In this document: positions 1 through 8,271 of the stretch, piece by piece
Position numbering within the stretch: the first letter of the stretch is position 1
Layout of the letters: the number at the start of each line of letters is the position of its first letter
From: Methanobacteriaceae archaeon
GTDB lineage: Archaea; Methanobacteriota; Methanobacteria; Methanobacteriales; Methanobacteriaceae
Reading direction: 5' to 3'
DNA: 19,042 bases
NCBI GenBank assembly: GCA_900769095.1
Contig: CAAGFH010000233.1
Location: 1-19,042, forward strand
Notes under the pieces: model-generated
Seen by the model: the letters and a program-made list of their open reading frames with translations, nothing else
What the model was told of the DNA's origin: nothing
The model's database searches: none
Translations under genes and position numbers: made by a program

Positions 1-68
1 AATATAATTATTTGTTGTATATTCTAGTGTGAAGGGAAAAGTTATTTAATATTTCACTTGATGCTATG

Positions 69-80
69 TTATATTTATTA
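69..80 (+). promoter_or_regulatory. Probable TATA box for the FKBP gene
   Basis: An AT-only TATA-like element, TTATATTTATTA, lies about 42 bases upstream of the ATG at 122. A start of transcription 20-25 bases downstream would leave a short leader carrying the AAGGAG ribosome site at 106-111. The background is very AT-rich, so the exact box is uncertain. Confidence 0.4.
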
Positions 81-121
81 ATAAGATTATTTAATCAAAA
101 TTATTAAGGAGCGTATTTACT

Positions 122-856
122 ATGGCTGTAGATAACGGAGATTTTGTAAGAGTAAATTTTACCGGTAAAGTTAAAGACACTGAAGAAGTATTCGACACTA
201 CTTATGATGAAGTTGCACAAGAAGTTGGACTTTTTGATGAAAACAAAACTTATAAACCAATCCCAATTGTTGTAGGTGGAAACCACTTATTACCTGCTAT
301 CGAAGAAGCAATCATCGGATTAGAAGAAGGAGAAACCAAACACGTTGAAGTAGATGCTGACAACGCATTTGGTCCTAGAGATCCTAAAATGGTTCAATTA
401 GTACCTATGAAAGAATTCAAAAAACAAGGTATGACTCCTTTCCCAGGTATGAAAATCCAATCCGAAGGAACCACTGGAAAAATCTTAACCGTAAACGGTG
501 GAAGAGTAAAAGTTGATTTCAACCACGAATTAGCAGGAAAAGACTTAGTTTACGATGTTGAAGTAACTGAAATCATTGCTGATGAAGAAGAAAAAATCAA
601 AAGTATGATTGAATTACACTACTCCAACCCTAACATGGACATCGAAAAAACCGAAATTGACATCGTTGATGGTGTAGCAAACATCAAATTAGATGAAATG
701 GCTAAATTCGATCAAAAATCCTACATGGATGTTACATTTGCAAGATTCAGAATTGCTAAAGACATCTGGGATAACATTGATGAAATTACTAAAGTTAACT
801 TCGTTGACGAATTTGAGAAAAAAGAAGAAGCTGACGAAGAAGCTGAAGAAGAATAA
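122..856 (+). CDS. FKBP-type peptidyl-prolyl cis-trans isomerase, long SlyD-like form
   Basis: This is a cytosolic prolyl isomerase/chaperone of 244 residues; no signal peptide or membrane segment is visible. The FKBP fold is in two pieces, about residues 5-85 (VRVNFTGKV near 9-17, [22 protein letters not shown] at 50-71, AFGPRDP at 82-88) and about 132-152 ([17 protein letters not shown]). Between them is the 'insert-in-flap' domain typical of SlyD-type proteins, which gives chaperone activity in known members. An extra C-terminal domain (about 155-230) and an acidic tail ([13 protein letters not shown]) match the long 26-30 kDa archaeal class rather than the 17-18 kDa class. The ATG at 122 has AAGGAG 10 bases upstream. 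The gene stands alone and converges with the fumarase beta gene. Confidence 0.93.
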   Translation: MAVDNGDFVRVNFTGKVKDTEEVFDTTYDEVAQEVGLFDENKTYKPIPIVVGGNHLLPAIEEAIIGLEEGETKHVEVDADNAFGPRDPKMVQLVPMKEFKKQGMTPFPGMKIQSEGTTGKILTVNGGRVKVDFNHELAGKDLVYDVEVTEIIADEEEKIKSMIELHYSNPNMDIEKTEIDIVDGVANIKLDEMAKFDQKSYMDVTFARFRIAKDIWDNIDEITKVNFVDEFEKKEEADEEAEEE

Positions 857-876
857 TTCTATTCTTCTCAATTCAC

Positions 877-886
877 TTTTTTTTAA
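877..886 (+). terminator. T-tract terminator of the FKBP gene
   Basis: A run of eight T residues at 877-884 follows the FKBP stop codon by about 20 bases. Archaeal transcription often ends at such oligo-T tracts without a strong hairpin. It overlaps the last codon of the convergent fumarase gene, so the two genes share a very short intergenic space. Confidence 0.5.
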
Positions 887-1374
887 ATCTTTAAACCATT
901 ATTAATAGCTACAATTCCAGGAATTTTTTCTACTTTTAACTCAAACATAGCTTCCATTCCTTCGTTTTCAAAAAGAACACATTTTTTTTCTAAAACCTTG
1001 CTTGTAAGAAGTGCAGCAACTGGTGGAGTAATTACAAAAATAGAATTGTTTTTATCAAGCTCTTTTATTGTATTATCATTTAACATTCCTTTTCCAATAT
1101 GTATTTTAACGCCGTTTTCACTTAAAAAAGGTATTGTGGATTCAATTTCTACTTTACTACTTGTTGTTGGAGCAATTCCAGCATCACTAAAAGCAGTATG
1201 CATTATAACACTTCCATTCAAATCAAATGGTACTTTATCTTCTTTAATTAGATTAACTAACTGTGGAAGTGCAGCGTCACGTCCTGTATAAATTGTTCCA
1301 GAAATAGTGACTTTATCACCTACATTAAGTGATGAAATGTCTTCTTCGCTAATTGGTGTTGTTAAATGTTTCAT
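883..1374 (-). CDS. Fumarate hydratase class I, beta subunit
   Basis: 163 residues matching the C-terminal (beta) half of class I iron-sulfur fumarase, which interconverts fumarate and malate with a separate alpha subunit. Visible landmarks are the N-terminal ISEEDISSLNVGDKVTISG and IYTGRDAALPQLV segments, the middle GIAPTTSSKVE, the conserved HIGKG (about residues 92-96), and VAALLTSKVLEKK near 118-131. In methanogens this enzyme serves the reductive TCA branch from oxaloacetate to 2-oxoglutarate. The alpha subunit is not in the window. No clear ribosome site precedes the ATG at 1374. The tartrate dehydratase beta family is closely related, so the substrate is inferred from context with kor and sucC. 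Confidence 0.88.
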   Translation of the reverse strand: MKHLTTPISEEDISSLNVGDKVTISGTIYTGRDAALPQLVNLIKEDKVPFDLNGSVIMHTAFSDAGIAPTTSSKVEIESTIPFLSENGVKIHIGKGMLNDNTIKELDKNNSIFVITPPVAALLTSKVLEKKCVLFENEGMEAMFELKVEKIPGIVAINNGLKI

Positions 1375-1465
1375 AATTAATTTTATTGTATTATTTTTTT
1401 AATAAATTTTTTAGTATGAAAATAGGATTTTATTTATATTTCATTATTACATATTTATTAACTAA

Positions 1466-1793
1466 AGTTACATTTTAAACTCTAATGGTGATATTATTAA
1501 TTCAAATAAAACAATTGATTATATTAGTTTGGCAAGTGTGATATCTGCACTGGCAGTTGTTTTTCTTCATGTGAACGATTGTTTTTGGCAATTTAGTTCA
1601 ACTGGAAGATATTGGATTACAGCTAATATGATTGAATGTGTTTTTTATTTTGCTGTTCCAGTATTTTTCATGATTTCTGGAGCAATGCTAATTGATTTTA
1701 ATAAAAAATATTCGCTAAGAGAATATTTTACCAAAAGAATTAATAAGACACTTATTCCTTATATTGTATGGAGTTTTTTAGGTTTAGCATTTC
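1466..1793 (+). pseudogene. Acyltransferase-3 family gene, 5' fragment
   Basis: The frame reads NSNKTIDYISLASVISALAVVFLHVN, then FYFAVPVFFMISGAMLI and REYFTKRINKTLIPYIVW. These are the first membrane segments of the acyltransferase-3 family, which O-acylates cell-surface sugars. Full members have about 330-360 residues and 10 membrane helices; only about the first 105 residues remain. The frame has no ATG, GTG or TTG between the upstream stop (1463-1465) and the N-terminal motif; a TTG at 1529 lies inside the first conserved segment. A GGTGAT ribosome-site-like sequence sits at 1487-1492 with no start codon after it, so the start is probably lost. At 1781-1793 the sequence switches to a UDP-sugar dehydrogenase. 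It is a remnant and very unlikely to be functional. Confidence 0.75.
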
Positions 1794-2138
1794 AAACCTG
1801 GTACTGATGATGTGCGTGAAGCTACATCACTTGTTGTAGTTAGGGATATTATTGAAAAAGGCGGAAAAATTAAAGCATATGATCCAAAAGCATCTGATGA
1901 ATTTAAAAAGACAATTGATGATAAATATTTGGATTCAATTGAGTTTTGTGATAACAGACATGATTGTGCAAGTGGTTGTGATGCATTAATATTAATTACT
2001 GAATGGGAAGAATTCAGAAATCCTAATTTTGAAGATTTAGGTAATGATTTAAATCAAAAAATTATTTTTGATGGTAGAAACATTTACAATAAAAAGATAA
2101 TTCAAAATGGGTTTGAATTGTATCAAATTGGATGTTAA
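1781..2138 (+). pseudogene. UDP-glucose/GDP-mannose dehydrogenase, C-terminal fragment
   Basis: After GLAF (1781-1792) and one extra C at 1793, the frame reads KPGTDDVREATSLVVVRDI and KIKAYDPKA, and ends with DALILITEWEEFRN and IIFDGRNIY. This is the C-terminal UDP-binding domain of the nucleotide-sugar dehydrogenase family, which oxidises UDP-glucose or a related sugar to its uronic acid. GLAFKPGTDDVREA is a family hallmark, and the single C between F and K shifts the frame. The NAD-binding and catalytic domains (about 300 residues) are absent. A GTG at 1812 could start a 108-residue product, but no ribosome site was seen. It most likely records loss of a surface-polysaccharide locus. Confidence 0.82.
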
Positions 2139-2170
2139 AAAAATCCATGGTGAAGTTAATATTGTCATTT

Positions 2171-2206
2171 CTCTTCATAAAAAGAGTATATTTTAATTTT
2201 TTTTCA
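2171..2206 (+). terminator. Small hairpin with T-rich tail
   Basis: CTCTT (2171-2175) can pair with AAGAG (2182-2186) over a 6-base loop. A T-rich tail with an eight-T run follows. It lies between the broken dehydrogenase fragment and the kor operon and may end transcription entering from upstream. The stem is only 5 bp. Confidence 0.4.
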
Positions 2207-2224
2207 TTAATTTATCATAATTTT

Positions 2225-2241
2225 ACATAATATATTTAAAT
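2225..2241 (+). promoter_or_regulatory. Probable promoter (TATA box) of the kor-sucC operon
   Basis: ACATAATATATTTAAAT contains a TATA-like element 65-80 bases before the korD start. A second AT-rich element near 2270-2285 is too close to the start to leave room for the TAGGAG ribosome site at 2291-2296, so the upstream one is preferred. The 2139-2304 gap shows no other gene. Confidence 0.35.
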
Positions 2242-2304
2242 GTTTATTTACAAAGATATATTACATTATAAATTTATTTATATAATTTATTAGGAGATTC
2301 AAGA

Positions 2305-2577
2305 TTGATTATTATAGATGAAAATTTGTGTAAAGGATGTCATCTTTGCTTATTCATGTGTCATGCAAATGTATATGCAATATCCTCAGAAATTAATAAA
2401 AAAGGAGTGCAATTACCTTTCGTTAAATTCGAAGAAAGATGTAACAAGTGCGGTACTTGTGAAGTTGCATGTCCTGATCAGGCTATTACTGTAGATTTGC
2501 CTGAAAACTGGTGGATGAATGATGACAATAATCATAATTTTAATCCTAAATTCACAAAAGGAAAAAGTGGGTGTTAG
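2305..2577 (+). CDS. korD: 2-oxoglutarate:ferredoxin oxidoreductase, delta (ferredoxin-like) subunit
   Basis: 90-residue polyferredoxin-type subunit that carries electrons between the TPP site and external ferredoxin. Two complete 4Fe-4S motifs are visible, C9-x2-C12-x2-C15-x3-C19 and C46-x2-C49-x2-C52-x3-C56 followed by P57. The start is a TTG at 2305, preceded by TAGGAG at 2291-2296; no ATG fits the frame before the first cysteine motif. The following korA begins 2 bases after the stop. A homologous delta subunit occurs in the 2-ketoisovalerate enzyme (VorC). The assignment to Kor rests on the gene order with A, B, C and sucC. Confidence 0.9.
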   Translation: MIIIDENLCKGCHLCLFMCHANVYAISSEINKKGVQLPFVKFEERCNKCGTCEVACPDQAITVDLPENWWMNDDNNHNFNPKFTKGKSGC

Positions 2578-2579
2578 AA

Positions 2580-3698
2580 ATGGCTGAAGAATTTTTTGTT
2601 CAAGGAAATGAAGCATGTGCTAAAGGAGCAATAGCTGCAGGTTGCAGATTCTTTGCAGGTTATCCTATTACTCCATCTACTGAAATTGCTGAAAATTTAT
2701 CTATTGAATTGCCAAAAGTCGGTGGATCATTTGTTCAAATGGAAGATGAAATTGCTTCAGCAGGTGCAATTATTGGTGCTTCCTGGGGTGGAGCAAAATC
2801 AATGACTGCTACTTCTGGTCCTGGTATTTCATTAATGCAGGAAAATATCGGTTATGCTTTCATGACTGAAACACCTATGGTTATTGTTAATGTTCAAAGA
2901 GGTTCTCCATCCACTGCTCAACCAACAATGGCTGCACAGGCTGATATGATGCAGGCTCGTTGGGGTTCACATGGTGATTATGAACCTATCGCATTATCTC
3001 CTTCAAGTGTTCAAGAGTTCTTTGATTTCACAATCAAAGCATTTAATTTGGCTGAAGAATATAGAGTTCCAGTTTTCGTAATGGCTGATGAAGTCATTGG
3101 ACATATGAGAGAAAAAATAACAATTCCAGATGAAATTGAAATTGTTGCAAGAACCAGACCTGAGAAAACTGATGATTATTTACCATTCAAACATGTTGAA
3201 AATGGAACAACTCCAATGCCAGCATTTGGTGATGGATTTGATGTTCACATAACTGGTCTTACTCATGATGAGAGAGGATATCCAGATACAAATACTCCTG
3301 AAACTCATGAAACTCTTATAAAAAGAATTTGTAATAAAGTTTTAATGAATAGGGATAAAATCTGCTCTGTACAAAGTAAAAACTGTGAAGATGCAGATGT
3401 TGTAATTATTTCATACGGTGCACCTGTTAGATCTGTTGTTGAAGCAGTCGGTAAAACAGACAAAAAAGTAGGTTACATCAAAATTGATACTCCATGGCCG
3501 TTCCCTGTTGAACAAATCCAAGAATTAACTGCTAATGCAAGTGATGTGTTAGTTGTTGAGATGAATTTAGGTCAAATGTATTATGAAGTTGACCGTGTAA
3601 TTAACGATAAAAATGTTCATTTATTAGGAAAAATCGGTGGATTATTACCTACTCCTGATGAAATATTAGATGAAATTGATAAAATAGGAGGAAACTAA
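2580..3698 (+). CDS. korA: 2-oxoglutarate:ferredoxin oxidoreductase, alpha subunit
   Basis: 372 residues from the ATG at 2580. This large subunit holds the pyrimidine-binding side of the TPP site; the enzyme reductively carboxylates succinyl-CoA to 2-oxoglutarate in methanogens. Landmarks are ACAKGAIAAGCRFFAGYPITPSTEIAE (about 12-38), FVQMEDEIASAGAIIGASWGG, and TSGPGISLMQENIGYA in domain I. The C-terminal domain has DVVIISYGAPVRSV and the DTPWPFP motif. A GTG at 2571 is in frame, but GGGTG (2569-2573) is well placed as the ribosome site for 2580 and itself overlaps that GTG. The gene is the second of a five-gene operon. Confidence 0.93.
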   Translation: MAEEFFVQGNEACAKGAIAAGCRFFAGYPITPSTEIAENLSIELPKVGGSFVQMEDEIASAGAIIGASWGGAKSMTATSGPGISLMQENIGYAFMTETPMVIVNVQRGSPSTAQPTMAAQADMMQARWGSHGDYEPIALSPSSVQEFFDFTIKAFNLAEEYRVPVFVMADEVIGHMREKITIPDEIEIVARTRPEKTDDYLPFKHVENGTTPMPAFGDGFDVHITGLTHDERGYPDTNTPETHETLIKRICNKVLMNRDKICSVQSKNCEDADVVIISYGAPVRSVVEAVGKTDKKVGYIKIDTPWPFPVEQIQELTANASDVLVVEMNLGQMYYEVDRVINDKNVHLLGKIGGLLPTPDEILDEIDKIGGN

Positions 3699-3699
3699 A

Positions 3700-4563
3700 A
3701 TGTCTCAAGAAAAACAAAATAGATTTCTCCCATACTTAAGAGAAGACAGATTACCTCACATTTTCTGCCCAGGTTGTGGAAATGGAGCTATTATTAACGC
3801 ATTTCTTGCAGCTATGGAAAAAGCAGATGTTGACTTTGATAATGTTGCAATGGTTTCTGGAATTGGATGTTCTTCAAGAATTCCAGGATACTTAAAATGT
3901 GATTCTTTACACACTACTCATGGAAGAGCATTAAGTTTCGCTACCGGTTTAAAAACAGCAAACAAAGGTTTAGATGTTGTTGTATTTACTGGTGACGGAG
4001 ATGCTGCTTCAATTGGTGGTAATCATTTAATCCATGCAGCTAGAAGAAATATTAATTTAACCGTAATTTGTATCAACAACAATATTTACGGTATGACTGG
4101 AGGTCAAATCAGTCCTACATCTCCTAAAGGTAGTTTTGGAACTACTGCTCCTTACGGTAATCAAGATACTCCATTTAACTTAGCAGAACTCGTTGCAGCT
4201 GCTGGTGCAACTTACTCTGCAAGATGGACTACTGTACAAATGGAAAACTTAGTAACTTCCATTAAAGACGGATTGAAAAATCCTGGTTTTTCATTTATTG
4301 AGGTTGTAACTCAATGTCCAACTTATTATGGACGTAAAAACAAACTTAGAACTCCTACTGCAATGGCTGCTGTTATGAAAGCAAATACCATATTTAAATC
4401 TGCTGCAGATAGGATGAGACCAAAAGAATTGGAAGGAAAAATTGTTGTTGGAGAATTTGCAAACACTTCCAGAAGTGAATTTACTGAAAATATTGAAAAA
4501 TTAAGTGTAGAAAAATCTGGTAATAAAACTATTATCAATTCTGCATATGAAACAGAGTTATAG
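3700..4563 (+). CDS. korB: 2-oxoglutarate:ferredoxin oxidoreductase, beta subunit (TPP-binding)
   Basis: 287 residues. The subunit binds the diphosphate of thiamine pyrophosphate through GDGD (98-101) and NNN (126-128), the standard TPP motif, followed by IYGMTGGQ. C23 and C26 in IFCPGCGNG match the N-terminal cysteines of this family, and the GIGCSSR segment lies near residues 53-59. It starts 1 base after korA, with AGGAGG about 6 bases upstream. The length is normal for the archaeal OGOR/KGOR beta class, and there is no sign of truncation. Confidence 0.94.
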   Translation: MSQEKQNRFLPYLREDRLPHIFCPGCGNGAIINAFLAAMEKADVDFDNVAMVSGIGCSSRIPGYLKCDSLHTTHGRALSFATGLKTANKGLDVVVFTGDGDAASIGGNHLIHAARRNINLTVICINNNIYGMTGGQISPTSPKGSFGTTAPYGNQDTPFNLAELVAAAGATYSARWTTVQMENLVTSIKDGLKNPGFSFIEVVTQCPTYYGRKNKLRTPTAMAAVMKANTIFKSAADRMRPKELEGKIVVGEFANTSRSEFTENIEKLSVEKSGNKTIINSAYETEL

Positions 4564-4572
4564 GTGGATAAT

Positions 4573-5121
4573 ATGAGAACTGAAATTAGAATTTGTGGTT
4601 TCGGAGGTCAAGGAGTTATTCTTGCAGGTATTATCTTAGGTAAGTCTGCAAGTCTTTTTGATAACAAAGAAGCTGTTCAAACTCAATCTTATGGTCCTGA
4701 AGCTCGTGGAGGAGCTTCTAAATGTGAAGTTGTTATTAGTGATGATACAGTTGATTATCCTAAAGTTGAAAGCCCAGATATTTTAGTTGCAATGTCTAAT
4801 GAAGCTTTAATCAAGTACATTGTTGATTTAAAAGATTATGGGACTTTAATTGTTGATCCTGACACAACTGATGTTGAGGATGTTAAAGATTATATTGAAG
4901 AACATAATATTAATGTTTACGAAGCTCCTGCTACTAAAACCGCTACTGACGAAATTGGACTTAAAATTGTAGCAAATATTGTTATGGTTGGAGCTATTAC
5001 AAAAATTACTGGAGTAATATCTAAACAAGCAGCTATTGATGCAATTGAAGATAGTGTTCCTAAGGGAACTGAAAAGAAGAATGTAAGTGCTTTTGAAGCA
5101 GGATATGCTCTAGTGGAATAG
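4573..5121 (+). CDS. korC: 2-oxoglutarate:ferredoxin oxidoreductase, gamma subunit
   Basis: 182 residues from the ATG at 4573. The N-terminal GFGGQGVILAGIILGKSA and the SYGPEARGGASKCEVVIS segment are hallmarks of the gamma domain of 2-oxoacid:ferredoxin oxidoreductases, which contributes to CoA binding and subunit assembly. A GTG at 4564 directly follows the korB stop and could add three residues. It lies inside GGTGG (4563-4567), which is well placed as the ribosome site for the ATG, so 4573 is preferred. It completes the DABC set and is followed 8 bases later by sucC. Confidence 0.92.
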   Translation: MRTEIRICGFGGQGVILAGIILGKSASLFDNKEAVQTQSYGPEARGGASKCEVVISDDTVDYPKVESPDILVAMSNEALIKYIVDLKDYGTLIVDPDTTDVEDVKDYIEEHNINVYEAPATKTATDEIGLKIVANIVMVGAITKITGVISKQAAIDAIEDSVPKGTEKKNVSAFEAGYALVE

Positions 5122-5129
5122 GTGTTATA

Positions 5130-6236
5130 ATGAGATTTTTTGAAAATATAGCAAAACATATTTTCCGTGATGGTGGAATACCAATTTTAGAAGGACATGT
5201 TGCTTACTCTCCAGAAGAAGCTATGTCTATTTCATCAGATATGGGATTCCCAGTTGTTATTAAAGCACAAGTTTTAACTGGTGGTAGAGGTAAAGCTGGT
5301 GGTGTTAAATTTGCTAAAAACCCTGGAGAAGCTTTTAAAATAGCTAATGAAATTTTAGGAATGGAAATTAAAGGCGAAACTGTAAAACATTTATTAATTG
5401 AAGAAAAAGCAGATATTCTCCATGAATTCTTCGTCACTGTTTCTGTAGACAGAGGTGCTAGAAGACCTGTTATTATTGTAAGTAAAGAGGGTGGGGTTGA
5501 AATTGAAAACTTAGCTAAAACTAACCCTGAAAAACTCATTAAATACTACCCAAATCCTTTAATTGAATTCTTACCATATGAAGCACGTGAAATTGCACGT
5601 AAAATGGATGTACCTTCCGATTTAATTTCTCCACTTGGAGACATAATCTGGAAATTATACAATGTATTTACTACATATGACTGTGATACTGCAGAAATAA
5701 ACCCATTAGTTCTCACTCCTAATGGTTTAATCGCTGCTGATGCTAAATTAGTTGTTGAAAACGATTCATTATTCAGACACCAAGATTTAGTCGAAAGATT
5801 ACGTTACAAACAAAAAACTGTTGACTTTGTTAAGTTAGATGGTGATATCGCTGTTATTGGTAACGGTGCAGGTTTAACTTTAACTGCAATGGATATGATT
5901 AAACTCAATGGTGGAGAACCTGCAACTTTCTTAGATATTGGTGGAGGTGCTTCAGAGCAAATAATCAATAAAGCTTTAAACATAGTATTAAACTATGATC
6001 CAGTTAAAGTAGTATTCTTAAATGTTTTAGGTGGTATTACTAAAGCAGATGATGTTGCTCGCGGAGTAATTAATGTATTAAACGAAGTAGAACGTGAAGT
6101 TCCTATCGTTATCAGATTAACTGGTACTAATGAAGAAGAAGGTCACAAGCTTTTAGAAGAAGCAGGCATTCCATATGAAACTTCAATGGAAAAAGCTGCT
6201 AAAAAAGCTGTTGAGCTTTGTAACGAATTAAAATAA
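5130..6236 (+). CDS. sucC: Succinate-CoA ligase (ADP-forming), beta subunit
   Basis: 368 residues, normal for the family. It is an ATP-grasp subunit that with SucD makes succinyl-CoA from succinate, CoA and ATP, the substrate of the Kor complex encoded just upstream. Visible motifs are the ATP-grasp loop GGRGKAGGVKF (51-61), AEINPLVLTPNGLIAADAKL in the metal-binding part, and the C-terminal ligase domain with DIGGGAS (269-275), FLNVLGGITKADDVARG and IRLTGTNEEEG. Transcription is probably shared with kor, given the 8-base spacing and the TAGGTG ribosome site. The sucD partner is not in the window. Confidence 0.94.
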   Translation: MRFFENIAKHIFRDGGIPILEGHVAYSPEEAMSISSDMGFPVVIKAQVLTGGRGKAGGVKFAKNPGEAFKIANEILGMEIKGETVKHLLIEEKADILHEFFVTVSVDRGARRPVIIVSKEGGVEIENLAKTNPEKLIKYYPNPLIEFLPYEAREIARKMDVPSDLISPLGDIIWKLYNVFTTYDCDTAEINPLVLTPNGLIAADAKLVVENDSLFRHQDLVERLRYKQKTVDFVKLDGDIAVIGNGAGLTLTAMDMIKLNGGEPATFLDIGGGASEQIINKALNIVLNYDPVKVVFLNVLGGITKADDVARGVINVLNEVEREVPIVIRLTGTNEEEGHKLLEEAGIPYETSMEKAAKKAVELCNELK

Positions 6237-6275
6237 ATTTATTTGAATGTAAAAAAAAGAATTGATGATTTGAAA

Positions 6276-7193
6276 TTATTCAAGTAAAACTACTCGACTA
6301 ATTTCAGATTCATTTACTAATTCTTTACCGCATTCATCTCCTATTTTTTTAGCAAATGATTTAACTTCATCAAATGTTGGCATATTATCTAAAGTTAAGA
6401 GGTCACGTGATGAGCCAACGCACATATATGCTTTTATTTCTACATAATCAGGATTTGCTTTTTCGATTAATTTAGCATATTCTTCCACGTATTGCATGTT
6501 TCTTCCTTTAACACAGGTATTTCTTATACATGTCCTTGACTTAAAACTAGATAATATCTCAAGAGACTCATTTAAATTGCTCCAAGCATCACTTATTCTA
6601 GGTCTGCAAACCTCATTGAATATTTTCTCGTTAGGTGCATCCAAGGAAAGATATAATTGGTAAGGATCGTTTTCAAGATTTGCCAATCTGTCTGTACACT
6701 GACCGTTACTTACAATAAATGTTGTGAAATTTCTACGGTTAAACTCACCAATCAATTCATCAATTTTTGGGTAAAGTGTTGGTTCTCCAGCAAGAGATAT
6801 TGCAGCATTGGTTGGTTTTTTGAGTTCTTCCAATTTCTTTTTGTTTGCTTTGTCATTTCCATAATAACCACATAATAAATTATTTTGAGCTTCAATAGCT
6901 TCATCAATGATTGTTTTTGGATCATCATACATTTCATCTTCCCATTCTGTCTGGGTGTATGTTAAATCCCTCCAACAAAATTCACATTCCTGTTGGCAAT
7001 TTGGAACTGCAGGAGACATCTGAAGACATCTATGTGATTTGATTCCATAGAATTTTTCCTTATAACAGACTCCTTTATCAACAATACTTTGACGAGTCCA
7101 GTGGCAAGTTTTAACTGCAGCATGTCCGTGTTTACCTACAAATCTATATCCACTTTTTTCTAATTTCGCAATTTGGTTTTCATTAAAAGACAT
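6276..7193 (-). CDS. taw1: 4-demethylwyosine synthase, radical SAM
   Basis: 305 residues. The enzyme condenses N1-methylguanosine-37 of tRNA-Phe with pyruvate to form the tricyclic 4-demethylwyosine base in the cytosol. The radical-SAM cluster motif is C66-x3-C70-x2-C73-W. Three further cysteines, C30, C43 and C56, spaced 13 and 13, match the second 4Fe-4S cluster known from the Methanocaldococcus homolog. AAISLAGEPTLYP is the SAM-binding segment; LYLSLDAPNEK and EIKAYMCVGSSR follow. Archaeal Taw1 lacks the flavodoxin domain of eukaryotic TYW1, and the length here agrees. It converges with sucC across 39 bases, where I see no clear terminator. No strong ribosome site was seen. Confidence 0.93.
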   Translation of the reverse strand: MSFNENQIAKLEKSGYRFVGKHGHAAVKTCHWTRQSIVDKGVCYKEKFYGIKSHRCLQMSPAVPNCQQECEFCWRDLTYTQTEWEDEMYDDPKTIIDEAIEAQNNLLCGYYGNDKANKKKLEELKKPTNAAISLAGEPTLYPKIDELIGEFNRRNFTTFIVSNGQCTDRLANLENDPYQLYLSLDAPNEKIFNEVCRPRISDAWSNLNESLEILSSFKSRTCIRNTCVKGRNMQYVEEYAKLIEKANPDYVEIKAYMCVGSSRDLLTLDNMPTFDEVKSFAKKIGDECGKELVNESEISRVVLLE

Positions 7194-7218
7194 AAAATCA
7201 GTTTTATTTTTAGTTTTG

Positions 7219-7230
7219 ATTATATATACA
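7219..7230 (-). promoter_or_regulatory. TATA box for taw1
   Basis: On the minus strand TGTATATATAAT lies about 27-36 bases before the taw1 start, with the A-rich AAATAAAA just upstream as a possible BRE. The spacing would give a very short leader or leaderless transcript, consistent with the absence of a clear ribosome site. Confidence 0.5.
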
Positions 7231-7296
7231 TTTTATTTCAAAACTTTTTTTAATAATTGTATTGTGTGATGATTTAAAAAATAAAAAATTGGATTT

Positions 7297-8163
7297 TTAG
7301 GTAAAATACATTCCTATGTGGAATACAAAACCTAAAATTCCAATGAATATTAAATGTGTTGGGTAGAATATGTAAAAGAACCATTTATGTATGCTAGCTT
7401 TACTTCCAGGTTTTCCATTGTAGAATAGTAATAAAAATGGTACTAAGAAGATTCCTAATCTAAACATGATGAAATTCCATGTAAAACTTAAATAGAACGG
7501 ATTTGCAAGTAATCTAACATCAAATGCGTATAATAATCCTACAATTGAGAAGCATAACCATTTATATAATGGTTTTTCTTTTAGGAAGTAGTATTAAACA
7601 TAATAATACAATAATGAAGTGGTAGTTTGCAAATGCTGCTAAGTATAGAATTCCAAGTGTTATTAATGCTTTTATCCATTTGGATATGTTGACTTTGTCC
7701 CAGAGGTATATGCTTATTAAACCTAAAAACAATGTAAAAATAATACTTGTTTCGTGAATAACTAAAACTGAGTTTAATGAATGTAAATATATGCTCGGTT
7801 CAGTATATAGTGCTAAATTTGGACGTTGGAATACGGCTGGGATAATAGTGGATTTTATGAGTTCAATGGGGAAAATATGTCCGCAACGATAATATATGTA
7901 TGGGATATATGAAATCACGGCAAAAATCAGTAATCTTTTCATATATTTTTTAACATCTCTGGTGTAATAGTATCCTTCTGCAATAAAAAATGCCATAACT
8001 GGTGCGGTTAATCTGGAAAAAAACGCAATTGGAAACACCAGTGGGTTAGTAGGTGGGAAAAATACGAAAAATGGTCTAAAAACATTAATACAATAACTAA
8101 ATATTTTAAATGATTTCTATTCATTATTTTTATATCTAAATTTTTTGTTAATGTTGTATTCAT
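7297..8163 (-). pseudogene. TraX-family multi-spanning membrane protein, two frameshifts
   Basis: Three adjoining frames together give one TraX-like protein of about 288 residues. Frame 1, from the ATG at 8163 (GTGGAG 7 bases upstream), reads NRNHLKYLVIVLMFLDHFSYF. Frame 2 reads PPTNPLVFPIAFFSRLTAPV and then MAFFIAEGYYYTRDVKKYMKR. Frame 3 reads LYKWLCFSIVGLLYAFDVRL and ends with FFYIFYPTHLIFIGILGFVF. Joining them needs one base added at the A5 run 8058-8062 and one removed at the T5 run 7573-7577. TraX acetylates pilin on the F plasmid, but chromosomal homologs are of unknown role. The lesions could be real decay, phase variation in homopolymers, or sequencing errors. The longest unbroken piece is 7562-8038 (158 residues). 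Confidence 0.8.
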
Positions 8164-8271
8164 TTTTGTTCTCCACTTTAATTTAAAACAATTTTTACTT
8201 TGAAATATTTTCTATTTAATTATTTGGATATTCATTAAAATTTTTGTGTTTATCTGGAATTTTTAATCAAA

